A stretch of 64,000 bases of DNA from Penicillium oxalicum (Eukaryota > Ascomycota > Eurotiomycetes > Eurotiales > Aspergillaceae). A model generated the notes under the pieces. It did no database searches, was not told where the DNA came from, and saw only the letters and a program-made list of their open reading frames with translations. Of the stretch, positions 22,585-33,079 are shown piece after piece. Within the stretch, counting starts at the first letter, position 1. Every line of letters begins with the position of its first letter. The translations under genes and the position numbers were made by a program. The DNA lies in NCBI RefSeq assembly GCF_001723175.1, contig NC_064656.1, positions 1,116,001 through 1,180,000 on the forward strand, written 5' to 3'.

Positions 22585-24529
22585 GTTGGATTAATTCCGG
22601 TTGCTTTCAATTTGAGCTGCTATCAATGAAGAAGAGATTGGCGCAGACTGTGTTCAGAATCAACAGATACTTGCTTGGCTATAGAAATGATTTGCTATGC
22701 TTCGGTAGAAATTGTTGTTTATCTTTATAGTCTTCAAGACCTCCGGTGGTCGATACTTTGATCGGCAACACGGAGCTAGGCCACGCCGGGCGCCGATCTC
22801 ACTCTGCCATTGCGATTGGTCCAGCGAGACCTAGCAAGCTAGCGCTGACGAGCCTCAACGCCTAAAGTCAATATTGTCATGTTATGACCCACGCTGGCAG
22901 AGATCATGCTGACCAGGCAATTTTGAGAGGGCCACGATTGATAAGCGACGTGCCTTGCAGGATTTACATTTCATGTCGGTCAACGGACGTCAAAGAGCCG
23001 ACTCGGTATTCTAAGCATCACGACATCTACTTGGGTAGATTTCGTGGATCAATCAAAATACGGATCCGTCGAGTTCGGTCAACGGTGCACTTGACGCTGC
23101 AATACGTAGATGGGCAAATGATCTCCTCGGCGGGCATGAGCAGTATTGATGCCAGACTCTACCTATCCGCTCACTAGAGCCTGAATCTTTTAAAAGGCCG
23201 ATCAGAAATAGCGAGGAATATGGATCGCATGAAATTGGACAGGAGAAATGTGCAGATAGCGATCCTCGAAAGCTATATCGGTTACTTTGCCAAACTCCTG
23301 TACTGCAACAGAGGGCATACCTCTGCCCGATGCTTTAGTGCGCACCAACCTTAAATCCGTAAAGACTGGATGTATGTCCTTCAAATGGTCGCCGTTAACA
23401 CCTCCAACCTCACTTTTCTATCGATTCAACTAGTGCCGGGCTCTCCTATGGCAGTCCCTGACAGGCGTATCTGCTTTGCGCATATTCATCTCCCGTACGT
23501 ACTTGACGACTAACACTGCAGACTTCCGGATGCGAGTCGCGCGTCCCGAAACAAGTCCCTACAACTGTTTCCCGTGGGCGCCGTGGAAAGGAAGTCATAG
23601 ATCATAATCTCTGAATGGTGTTGTTACACCGAGTCCCTTGGCGAGTAGGCACATATATGGCCAAGCATGAAAGACGATCCTAGTACATTCGACGTGTGAA
23701 ACATTGTTGGCTTTCCAGGCGAACGACTGCGAGCAGTAATTCCAGCTCCGACTCTCAAGGGGGGACTGCCGAGTGTAGCCGTCGGGGCGGTTGCCGGAGA
23801 CGGCAAACCCCAATCGAGTTGATTGAAAGCCCGCGGGTAGGGGGGCGTGGATCACGTCAATCCGGGGCAGCTGTGACGGATACTCAGTGAGAGCCTCTCA
23901 CTGAGAGACATGACAGTAACCTGAGTAGCGCCCAAAGTGAACATGATTGGAGTACTCTTTCCCCCCGGAATTTGGATGGCACGGGCTTGCTTGAGAGCGG
24001 GAAACTTTCTCTCGATGTCGAGATTCCCCGGCGACCACTGTCTTCAACCTATTTTGAGGGTGACGTTGTTATTTTCATTCTGTATTGCGATAGATTCGAT
24101 AATCAAGTTGGCACCGTGGCATTCTTTTTTGAGAGGGGGGGGGGAACACATAATTTGATCATCTCTAATTGTCACGGTATACTGTCTTCCTGAACAACAA
24201 TCCCAACAATTGCCCAGTTCAACTCCAGATTCCGGCCTCAGGCTGACTTACCCGTCCACAACCCAAGTCGCCCAGCCACTGGCTGAAGTACACCGCAGGT
24301 ACCGACTCGACCCGAGTGCGGCTTACATAACCGCAACCTGGCCGGCAGGCGGCGAATCTCAAAATACCGCAAAGCTCAATCCTCACACCTTTCCCGTATC
24401 TCGAAACCTGATATCTTCGCTCCTCTCTCCCATTGCTCCCCTCCCGCTCCCCTTCCTCTCGGCCGTCGATTAAGGAGGAGTCACTGGTTCTCGCGACATA
24501 TTTATTTCGGTCTCGCTCTATACATCGTC
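22585..24529. other. Divergent intergenic region, nitroreductase and lpd1
   Basis: A 1.9-kb region with the promoters of both flanking genes. The stretch before lpd1 (about 24413-24475) is pyrimidine-rich, as expected for a strongly expressed gene. A perfect inverted repeat lies at 23883-23905. No gene is supported between the two. Confidence 0.45.
23883..23905. promoter_or_regulatory. Perfect inverted repeat, 11-bp arms, 1-bp spacer
   Basis: CTCAGTGAGAG, one C, then its exact reverse complement. It lies about 625 bp before the lpd1 start codon. It could be a binding site for a dimeric factor or a small hairpin; neither is shown by the sequence. Confidence 0.4.
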
Positions 24530-26551
24530 ATGTTCCGCAACGTCCTTCCCCGGGCCACGCCGCGGGCTGCGCTCCGCGCTGCCGGCCCCAAGGCCATTCC
24601 CTCGACCTTCGTCGCTCCTCCTATGGTCTTCATTGGCCGCTCAAGACGTGGCTACGCCTCCGAAGCCGGTACGTTCTCTTCTATGAAACAACCGCAGCGG
24701 TGTTGATCAATGCGGCTGTTATTCGCACCTCCGCTTTTCAATTCTCTCCAAATTTTCCCATCTCAACTTTGCGAATGCTGATTGTATCGCTCTCGCGGGA
24801 CGTGTCACAGCCGAACACGATCTGGTTATCATCGGTGGTGGTGTCGCCGGTTACGTTGCTGCTATCAAGGCTGGCCAGGAGGGTCTGAAGGTATGTCGAG
24901 AAAATTTATCCGAGAAAGAGGAGACGGCGAGGGGAATCCTGCGAGGTCTCCGATGATCGCAATGGAAAAGATCCCCACCCTCCTCATCCTCCTCCTCCTC
25001 CTCCTCCTCTCCTCCTCCTCCTCCTCCTCCTCCTCCTCCTCCTCCTCCTCCTCCTCCTCCTCCTCCTCCTCCTCCTCCTCCTCCTCCTCCTCCTCTTCTC
25101 TTCTTCCAGCCTGAGATGAGTATACAGTTCTAACCATTGGACTTCCTTCAACTAGACCGTCTGCATTGAGAAGCGCGGTGCCCTCGGTGGTACTTGCCTG
25201 AACGTCGGCTGCATTCCCTCCAAGTCCCTCCTCAACAACTCTCACCTCTACCACCAGATTCTCCACGACACCAAGAAGCGTGGTATCGAGGTCGGTGATG
25301 TCAAGCTCAACCTCGCCCAGATGCTCAAGGCCAAGGATCAGTCCATTGAGGGTCTGACCAAGGGTGTTGAGTTCCTGCTGAAGAAGAACGGTGTCGACTA
25401 CATCAAGGGTGCCGGCTCCTTCGTCGATGCCAACACTGTCAAGATTGACCTGAACGACGGTGGTGAGCAGACCGTCCGCGGCAAGAACATTCTGATTGCC
25501 ACTGGTTCCGAGTCCACTCCTTTCCCCGGTCTGAACATCGATGAGAAGCGCATCATCACCAGCACCGGTGCCCTTTCTCTCCAGGAAGTCCCCAAGAAGA
25601 TGGTTGTCATTGGTGGCGGTATCATCGGTCTCGAGATGGTATGTGCGATCCACGTTTGTCACATTGGTGTTGGTAATCTGGAGCTAACTATGTATCTTTC
25701 TTTCTCTACAGGCCTCCGTCTGGTCTCGCCTGGGTGCTGAGGTTACCGTTGTGGAGTTCCTTGGCCAGATCGGTGGTCCCGGCATGGATGCTGAGATTGC
25801 CAAGCAGGCCCAGAAGATTCTTGCCAAGCAGGGCATCAAGTTCAAGACCGGCACCAAGGTCACCAAGGGTGATGACAGCGGTTCCCTCGTGTCTCTGAGC
25901 GTCGAGGCCGCCAAGGGTGGCAAGGAGGAGACTCTGGAGGCTGATGTGGTCCTCGTCGCCATCGGTCGTCGTCCCTACACCGAGGGTCTGGGCCTGGAGA
26001 ACATCGAGATCGACAAGGATGAGCGCGGCCGTCTGGTCATTGACCAGGAGTACCGCACCAAGGTCCCCCACATCCGTGTGGTTGGTGACGTGACCTTCGG
26101 CCCCATGCTGGCTCACAAGGCCGAGGAGGAGGCTGTTGCCGTTATCGAGTACATCAAGAAGGGCCACGGCCACGTGAACTACGCCGCCATCCCCAGTGTC
26201 ATGTACACTCACCCCGAGGTCGCCTGGGTCGGCCAGAACGAGGCCGAGGTCAAGGCTTCCGGTGTCAAGTACAACGTCGGCTCTTTCCCCTTCAGCGCCA
26301 ACTCCCGTGCCAAGACCAACCTTGACACTGAGGGTATGGTCAAGTTCATTGCCGATGCCGAGACTGACCGCATTCTCGGTGTTCACATCATCGGCCCCAG
26401 TGCCGGTGAGATGATCGCCGAGGCCACTCTGGCCGTCGAGTACGGTGCCTCCAGCGAGGACGTTGCCCGTACATGCCATGCCCACCCCACTCTCTCCGAG
26501 GCCTTCAAGGAGGCTGCCATGGCCACCTACTCCAAGCCCATCCACTTCTAG
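24530..26551 (+). CDS. lpd1: Dihydrolipoamide dehydrogenase, mitochondrial
   Basis: E3 flavoprotein of the pyruvate, 2-oxoglutarate and branched-chain dehydrogenase complexes and the glycine cleavage system; it reoxidises dihydrolipoamide using FAD and NAD+. Exons: 24530-24668, 24811-24890, 25156-25638 and 25712-26551. The first about 45 residues ([20 protein letters not shown]) form an Arg/Ala-rich mitochondrial presequence. [14 protein letters not shown] is the FAD Rossmann motif and [15 protein letters not shown] the redox-active CxxxxC disulfide. [20 protein letters not shown] is the NAD-binding site, [18 protein letters not shown] the second FAD motif, and HAHPTLSE the catalytic His-Glu end. 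The intron at 24891-25155 (265 nt) is unusually long because it holds a (TCC)n tract. High GC at third positions and a CT-rich leader suggest strong expression. Confidence 0.97.
24979..25105. repeat. (TCC)n microsatellite within lpd1 intron 2
   Basis: An almost pure tcc/cct triplet run of about 120 bases with one interruption near 25010, entirely inside a spliced intron. The opposite strand would read as a run of Glu codons, but that frame is a shadow. Confidence 0.95.
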
Positions 26552-27107
26552 ACTTCTGTCTCTGGTGATGCCGTTGTTGTGCGATTCGATATCCCCTCAA
26601 ACCCCCTCCATCCATGTATTAAACTTTTCCCCCTTTTTGTTTTCTTTCGCCATCTTAGTCTAGCTTTGCTAGCAAACTACATGTAGCATTTCATGTAATC
26701 ATCTCTCTTCTGTTGTGAAATTGTCACCATGAAATGACCGATAGACTTTCATTCGCTGGCTACTTATCTTTAGACGATGGTCATTTGCCGTACTATGTCG
26801 TTTATGTAGTTTGGACGGGAATTGTGGTCATGAGTTTTGTCGCAGTATGGCCGTCGATCGGCTCTTCTTGACATATGCGAGCCGGCCGTCTTTTCCGACG
26901 AATGGTTATAGCTTCATGGCGCCAAGCCGGCGTGCAGATGAGAGAGAGGGGTGTCAGGCGTCGGAGCAACATTGTATTGCCCTTCTCATAGCAAGCCAGG
27001 TCTTAGTTGCCTCTGAGTGTGTGGAACATGGGGAATATGGAGCTCCTCTTGACCTCGATAGAAGCGAATAGCAGAAAACCCCAAAAATGAAAAAGTCCAA
27101 AAAGAAA
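26552..27107. other. 3' region of lpd1 and tRNA 3' flank
   Basis: A T-rich lpd1 3' UTR is followed by unremarkable sequence. Near 27076-27107, A-runs on the plus strand (T-runs on the minus strand) provide Pol III termination for the adjacent tRNA. Confidence 0.5.
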
Positions 27108-27179
27108 CTCCGAATAGGGGAATCGAACCCCTGGCTGCCGTGTGAGAGACGGCGATGTTAGCCACTACACCAATTCGGA
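27108..27179 (-). tRNA. tRNA-Glu (anticodon CTC)
   Basis: A 72-nt cloverleaf on the minus strand. The acceptor arms TCCGAAT and ATTCGGA pair over 7 bp with a G discriminator. The anticodon stem GCCGT/ACGGC encloses the loop CTCTCAC with anticodon CTC, reading GAG. The A box (TGGTGTAGTGG) and B box (GGTTCGATTCC) are present. No intron. T-runs just beyond the 3' end fit Pol III termination. An identical copy lies at 31414-31485. Confidence 0.96.
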
Positions 27180-28236
27180 TTACTTGATGTAAGGAGGCAT
27201 TTTTTTAATATTATATTCTTGGTTGTCTCACCACTCTCAAGATACGGACGCGGTAGTCACGGGCTGAATCTCTCTGGGCCAGGCCATCTTCCTGGTCTCA
27301 ACACTACGCTTGCCATTGGCAGTCACCCGTGTCCTTTGCGTAGTATACATTTCAATACTTGTTTGGAAGCAACGATCTGCTAGGTCAATCCCAGTCCTAG
27401 TGGGGCTAATTTCAGATATATCCTGGGCCGTTTCACCTTTTCAGCTGCAGTTGTTCAGTGGAATTTCTGGGTATGACGGGGAGTATCCGTGACCAGGCAC
27501 GTCACGCTATATATCATGCTCAGGTACCACTTCCATGATCAGTAGAAGCATACGTTCAAGCAATTACCGATTCCGCCACGATCGCCCGCCCGGGCACCTA
27601 CCTACAACCTTTTATCTAGGCAGAAATAGAATTGGCCCCTAAAGTACCTATCCATATCCAATACCTCACAGGGCTGATACAATTGGAAGAGGACCCGTCC
27701 CTATCTCAAACCCCTACGCCACAGTTAAGAGTGACCAAGCCTATTCGGGTAAGCAGTGCGAGCGCGGGTTATGCTTAGTGACATGATGGATCAACGCTAC
27801 CTAGTAAGCTGACTCGCCGAGGCCCCCAATCGGAAATGGACACAGACATTAGCCTCCAGCCACCCATGGAGGCTTCCCATCATTGAGCGTCTTACAGCCG
27901 CACGAAGCCTATTTCACTGCGTGCTTTTCGGATATGGACCAGCCCTATTGGGATCTTGAGAAAACCCACCAAGTTTGATCTTGGCCCGATCGCTGGGAGC
28001 CCCACTGGCCATTCAGTCAGCTGGAGAGAGAGAGACAAACCTTACCCAATACGGTAACCTGTTCGTCTCACAGCCCCAGGCTTCTGCCTTCGCTACTACT
28101 ATGAACCACGCAGCGAGCACTGGAGAAAGAGCATATGTATATAAACAAGGGAGTGCATTCCCCCCTCAAAAAAAACTAATAGAATAGTACCTCCTTATCT
28201 CACTTTTCAAGTCCGTACCTCTCAACGCACTCAACC
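27180..28236. other. Intergenic upstream of the DHA2 transporter
   Basis: A 1.06-kb stretch with the upstream elements of tRNA-Glu copy 1 on the left and of the transporter on the right. TATATAAA at 28138-28145 is a good TATA-box candidate, about 92 bp before the transporter ATG. No other gene is supported. Confidence 0.5.
28138..28145 (+). promoter_or_regulatory. TATA box candidate of the DHA2 transporter
   Basis: TATATAAA matches the consensus and lies about 92 bp upstream of the ATG at 28237. The spacing leaves a leader of about 60 nt if transcription starts some 30 bp downstream of the box. Confidence 0.55.
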
Positions 28237-30255
28237 ATGATTCTCATCTATAAGAAGATCAAAAAGCACAATCAAAGGAAGAAGCTGAAGCTGGATAAGG
28301 AATACACAGACAGGATCGGTCATGATGATGCAGCCCAAACTTCGACGCCACCAAGCATTTCCACTTCTCCCCAGCGCCAGGAGTCCCATGAGAGACCTGC
28401 TCCATCACTGGATGAAGCAACTCGGAAAAAGCAACGTCGAGTTTACAGATGGAAGATCATAATCGGTCTTTTTGCACCCTTTTGCCTCGAGTGTCTCGAC
28501 ACGACGATCATCGCATCGGCACTTCCCTATATCGCTCAAGATTTTGGTAAGACCCCCCGGCCCGGCAGCTAGAATATGGTGATCTCATTCCGATCACACG
28601 GCAACTTCAATTCTGACACATTTACTCATCCGGGGTCACAGACCAGGTCGGCCAGCTAAATTGGATCATCTCGGTCTTCAACCTTACCTCGGCGGCCTTT
28701 CTGTTCTTCTGGGCACAGCTGACGGATCTGTTTGGCCGGCACAATACTCTTCAAGCGGCTATCGCGGTCATGCTCATCGGGTCTGCCATTTGTACTGGCG
28801 CCCCCACATCAACCTTCAGCGTCCTCCTACTCGGACGTGCCCTGCAGGGAGTCGGAGCTGGCGGAGTCAACATTTCGGTCCGGGCGATCTTGGCAGATCG
28901 GGTCGATCTGTCAGAATATGCCGTGAACTGGACCGTGTTCGCTCTGATATCCGGCATCGGATATAGTGTTGGTCCAGTGATCGGCGGATACCTGACGACT
29001 ACCTCATGGCGATGGTGTTTCGCCATAAATTTGCCTGTCGGTGTCATTGCGATGGTCTTGGTTGTGATTGTCCTCCGCAAAGAGCTCTTAGGACCGCAAA
29101 AGCTGCCCGAGCTTGAAGGTCGGGACATGTCCACTGCTCCTCGTCGATTCGTGACTCGTCTTTGCACCATTGATTACGGTGGTCAGTTGCTCTTTCTCTG
29201 GGGATTTGGCCTACTTATCCTTGCCCTGACTTGGGCCGGTGGTAATTATGCCTGGGGCTCGCCGGCTGTCCTGGCTCCGTTGATTATTGGAGCCACCTTG
29301 GCTTCTGCCTGGATCATCTATGAGCGATCGATGGTCCCTGGATCTGCGCTAGCTCGTTTATTCCCGAGACAACGGGCGATGGTACCATGGGATCTGCTCA
29401 TTCAAAAGGACATGGGTCTGTTGTTTTTGGTGAATGTGTCGATCGGTATTTCTATGTTTGCAGTCATGTATTTCATGAATCTGTATTTCGCCCTCGTGGA
29501 GAAACGAAGCTCAAGCAGTGCCGGTGTATCTCTACTCTATTTCCTTCCCGGTCTTGCAGGTGAGTTACTCTTCTATTTCTCCACAACAATCTCTTTTTTT
29601 TCTCTTTTCCATATACTATTGTCGCCCCATACTGACGGATACCCTCACAGCTGGAGCATACATGGCCATGTTCTCGTCAAATGTCTGGCCACGCCAGACC
29701 CTCCCCGCGCTGATACTGGGGAGCATCACCTCCGCAGTAGGTATCACAGTGCTTGCGTGGGCCATCCACGCCGCCCAAACCAACACCATCTACGCGATGA
29801 TGGCCCTAGTGGGCCACGGTGTTGGGATGCGCATGAATCCCGCCTCCCTGCACGGATTAGCGTACTTCCCTCAATTAACGGCTCAAATCTCGTGTCTGGT
29901 CTCCTTTGCTATCCCCTTTGGTGGGCTGGTCGGGCTCACAATCATGTCGACGGTGTTCACTAATAAGAGTGGTTTGGATCAAGCCGACGCCCGGCAGGGG
30001 GTTGTTTGGGCATTCATCTCGATGATGCCTCCAATGTGGCTCTCGGTCCTATTGACTACTTTACTCGGAAATGTCTGGCTTCGCAAGGAGGGTGGCCATG
30101 AGGTGGTTGATGGGGTGTATCTTTGGAATTGCATTGCGAGAAAACCACTGACTCGGGAAAAGAGAGAGCGAGAGTCGGAACAGGAGTTGATTCAGCGTTA
30201 TGGTGCCGATCCAGTGAGAGATGAGGAACGTTGCGATAATCACACGAGAGTATAG
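28237..30255 (+). CDS. MFS multidrug-type transporter (DHA2 family, 14 helices)
   Basis: Predicted plasma-membrane drug:H+ antiporter or metabolite exporter. The cytoplasmic N-terminus of about 75 residues is charged (MILIYKKIKKHNQRKKLKLD), then helix 1 leads into LECLDTTIIASALPYIAQDF, the DHA2 motif with the conserved LDxTI(I/V). After an intron at about 28547-28641 come DQVGQLNWIISVFNLTSAA, LTDLFGRHNTLQ (motif A), GRALQGVGAGGVN (motif B) and GPVIGGYL (motif C). A second intron near 29560-29650 joins LPGLA to AGAYMAMFSS. The frame is intact to the stop at 30253-30255. No biosynthetic genes adjoin it, so an export role in a cluster is not indicated. It is bracketed by two identical tRNA-Glu genes. 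Confidence 0.9.
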
Positions 30256-30395
30256 TCCAGCTGTGTTTACATATTTTCGCAAAGGATTATACCTCGTTTT
30301 CATTCATTGCTTCATTGTAATTTGAGTCAATATCTACGCGCTCACTATTGTCCACAATTAAATCAGGACTGGGTAAAAAGGCGTGGTCAATAAAA

Positions 30396-30723
30396 GCTTT
30401 TTGGGCAGTGCTGAACTGTATGCCCGTCAATCCCTAGTAGTGTTGAGCTTCAAGTGACCTGGTATAGCCCAGGTCCGCTTGTCCTTGATCTGTTGAGCAC
30501 TACCCAAATATTGTCAAGCACTACCCAAATAAATACATCAATTACACTTAATACTAGCAATTTTTGCTCGCTTGAACTAAGCAAGCCGCAATTCATTAAC
30601 CGAGTCCACAGCTCTAGTCTTTTACTATATAGTCTGAGACAAGTCATGTGAGATTCGGATTTTTTGGGTAGTGATGAGTTGCAGCCTGTGCGACATACGT
30701 TCTTCAGCATTACCCAAAAAGCG
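30396..30723. mobile_element. MITE-like inverted-repeat element, about 330 bp
   Basis: The left end GCTTTTTGGGCAGTGCTGAA and the reverse complement of the right end GCTTTTTGGGTAATGCTGAA differ at two positions and go on to share GTATG(C/T)C. Inside, the core TTGGGTAGTG recurs in both orientations at about 30498-30507, 30520-30529 and 30663-30672. There is no coding capacity. Terminal repeats with a non-coding AT-rich interior fit a miniature inverted-repeat transposable element; a target-site duplication is not clear, so the boundaries are provisional. Confidence 0.5.
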
Positions 30724-30729
30724 CCTTTA

Positions 30730-30750
30730 AGGCCTCCCAGGCGGAGGCCT
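30730..30750. repeat. GC-rich hairpin beside the inverted-repeat element
   Basis: AGGCCTCC and GGAGGCCT form an 8-bp perfect stem with a 5-nt loop. CTAG follows three bases later at 30753-30756 and is followed by T. A hairpin just before CTRR is the mark of a Helitron 3' end, but the spacing is shorter than usual and no partner 5' end is evident. Confidence 0.4.
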
Positions 30751-31413
30751 ACCTAGTACTTTAATTTAACATCGGAAATTGAGAATCTCTCTGAGTGGTG
30801 CTACAGAAGGCTTGGGGTAGGTATGTATAAATATACCCATATGATGACTTCACACTTGTAAGGGTTCTCAGCGGGCTTTGAGTGGTGCTGGTGTCTACAT
30901 GTAGGTGACATACAAGAAACATCGATGTGGGTGGTTAGCCCAGCTCCAATGTTAGGTGCGCAGGCTCCAGTAAACCGAACCGAATCAGACTCTAAAAAGA
31001 TGCTTCTGCATAGAGTTGAGCAAGGGACCAAGCAGATGGAGGTGAGCGCATCAATTGGTGTTTCGGGGAAGTGTTCAACGAGTTTCGGGTATATCGTGCT
31101 GAGCCACACTCGATCAACGAGGGTCCAGATTCCTTAGTGTTCATGACGTTTGGGCCACATTTTACGCTCTATGTAAAATTTCAACTTGGCACTGTATATT
31201 TTCAAGCTTCCAGCTTTTCTATCTAGTAGAGCTTGTCATAACACTCTCCATCTACATTTGTCCAAAGAACGAGAAGCGCCAGTGCTTCCTGGTAAATGGT
31301 CGATGACTGACTTAGTAGGTGTGGTGAGAGGTAACTCAATCAGAATCATTTCTTTCCAGACAAAAGTCGAGATGGTCTAAAAGAAGAATATTCACCAAAA
31401 AGCAAAAGAAGAA

Positions 31414-31485
31414 CTCCGAATAGGGGAATCGAACCCCTGGCTGCCGTGTGAGAGACGGCGATGTTAGCCACTACACCAATTCGGA
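31414..31485 (-). tRNA. tRNA-Glu (anticodon CTC), second copy
   Basis: Base-for-base identical to the copy at 27108-27179 over all 72 nt, same strand, with the same A and B boxes and no intron. The flanks differ apart from the generic T-rich 3' side and a shared GGAT edge, so only the tRNA itself is shared. Confidence 0.96.
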
Positions 31486-33079
31486 TGGTGGAACCAGGTA
31501 CTGCTAGACTACCTGTTTGCTTGATGAAATTTAATCACATATTTGCATTCATGTTCATGTGGAAACTGAGGGTCCACGGTGAAGAGTTTTGGCGCCACTT
31601 CCAAAGACTCTGCCATGTCGCTGATTGGGTGATGGTCGCTCGAGAGGAGAAGAAGTGGGTCTCACTACTGCACGCAGCCGTTGATTGACAAACACTGCAA
31701 ACCTGCAACGGCTGCCTTTGATACCGATCAATAGATCACCTATGCTGTTGGTTCAATCGGTGATTATGGCTGCTGATGATTTCTTTTGATGGATCTTGGA
31801 TCTTAATGTGGTTATTTCAGGAGCAAATATAGCACAATACCAGTATATGAAGAGCGTTGAACAATCTGACTAATCGTCACTTGGAAGATCTCAACAAGGA
31901 TTTCAAATCGAGTGTAGGATGCAGTCGCAGGCAAAAAGCATGTGGATATCCACCTGAGCAGTACATCTCCCATATCGACACCCGTGACAATTTTCATGTT
32001 GATGGCTATGCGTTCCCCTCCCCCAAGAGACTTGTACATGACTGAAGGGAGATGACCCAGGTAAAGTACGCGACTTTTGACAATCCATGCACGATACCGA
32101 CGGAGAACAGTGGCGCCGAAGACATGATATTGGACCAAAGCTCTGCTCAAAATGACAACAGGTCTGATAAAAGGTGTGAGAACTACAGGCTTTGGAGCGC
32201 TGTTGCAGACTCTTCGATGGCCGATGGTGATGCCACTTTGACGAGTATACAAGCGCGCCATCACACCGTTGATGCCCCGCACAGTCGCCTGTTTCGAATT
32301 GCCCCGTCTGAATTTCACAAACAAGGCTACCGGAGGTAGTGTCCATGAGCCTTTTGAATGGTGCGTGGAATTGGGTACCTTGGACTAGAAAACTTACTGC
32401 CTGTGGTAAGCCGATCTGCATGGGCTGGAAGCGCATGTACAAGAGTGATGGATCTTCGTTTTCGACCCTGGCTGTTTCGCTGGAACCTGCATCGAAGGGT
32501 GGATGTTTTCGTTTGGAGATGCCAGGGGGCATTGACTGGGGCAGGGCATGGTTGAGGTTCTTGGGGATGCGAAGGGGGAGATGCCGTTGAATTGCGAAAG
32601 TGTAGAAGGCAAGACCAAAAAATCAAATAAAAATTAAAGCGAAGCGAGCTGATGGCAGGAGGTGAAATTGTTCTGTAATCTCGCTACTCTTTCTTGTGAT
32701 AGGCACAAGGCAGAAAGAACGAGGAAGCCGGTCATATATAGTAGAGGCCAGCCCGGGCAGCAAAGTTCCAGTTACCGCTGGTACCTAATTCAGGCATTGA
32801 TTCTATAACTAGGCCTCTTCGCCACTTGACAAGTGTGTTGGACCAGATAAGTTGTGCAGACGGGGGCTTGCAGCTTCAAGTTACACTCAAAATACAATGC
32901 ATTCGAAACATTGGCTGCGTGTTGCTTCGAATACTGAAGTTAACCAGTCGACTTTAATAGGTCACATGGACTCATATTCACTGGATTGTAATCCGGTTAT
33001 GACATAATGACTAAGGTCGAGGTTCAAACATGGAATTGGCATGGATCACTTCTCGCTGGATACTGCTCCGTCATTCATC
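31486..33079. other. Unresolved region between tRNA-Glu and the phosphomutase gene
   Basis: Several medium-length frames overlap here: minus strand 31812-32324 (about 170 codons, from a non-ATG start), minus strand 31903-32532 (209 codons, from an ATG beginning MPPGISKRKHPPFDAGSS) and plus strand 32052-32339. None has a domain I recognise. A minus-strand spliced gene starting at 32532 with a donor GTAAGT near 32396 is conceivable, but no acceptor gives a continuous convincing protein. Treat it as a possible orphan or decayed gene. Confidence 0.25.

Larger units (their letters stand above)
30256..31413. other. Intergenic, with inverted-repeat element
   Basis: A 1.16-kb AT-richer region between the transporter and tRNA-Glu copy 2. 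It contains a small inverted-repeat element (30396-30723) and a GC hairpin next to it (30730-30750). The remainder shows only short frames without recognisable domains. Confidence 0.5.

Noticed and set aside
24979..25105. CRISPR-like or minisatellite array
   Set aside because: Simple triplet repeat without spacers, inside a eukaryotic intron.
24865..25662. Long minus-strand open frame with a run of Glu codons across lpd1
   Set aside because: It is the complement of lpd1 exons plus the (TCC)n intron. The Glu run is only (GAG/GAA)n from the microsatellite, and the real gene on the other strand explains the region fully.
25706..26545. Long minus-strand open frame opposite lpd1 exon 4 (about 279 codons)
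   Set aside because: Shadow of a GC3-rich highly expressed gene. Such codon use removes stops from the antisense frame. No family signature.
28237..30255. Secondary-metabolite cluster around the DHA2 transporter
   Set aside because: No polyketide, peptide or terpene synthase, tailoring enzyme or pathway regulator lies within reach; neighbours are tRNAs and housekeeping genes.
27108..31485. Segmental duplication carrying the two tRNA-Glu genes
   Set aside because: Identity stops at the tRNA borders (apart from a base or two), so this is dispersed gene-family identity, not a duplicated segment.
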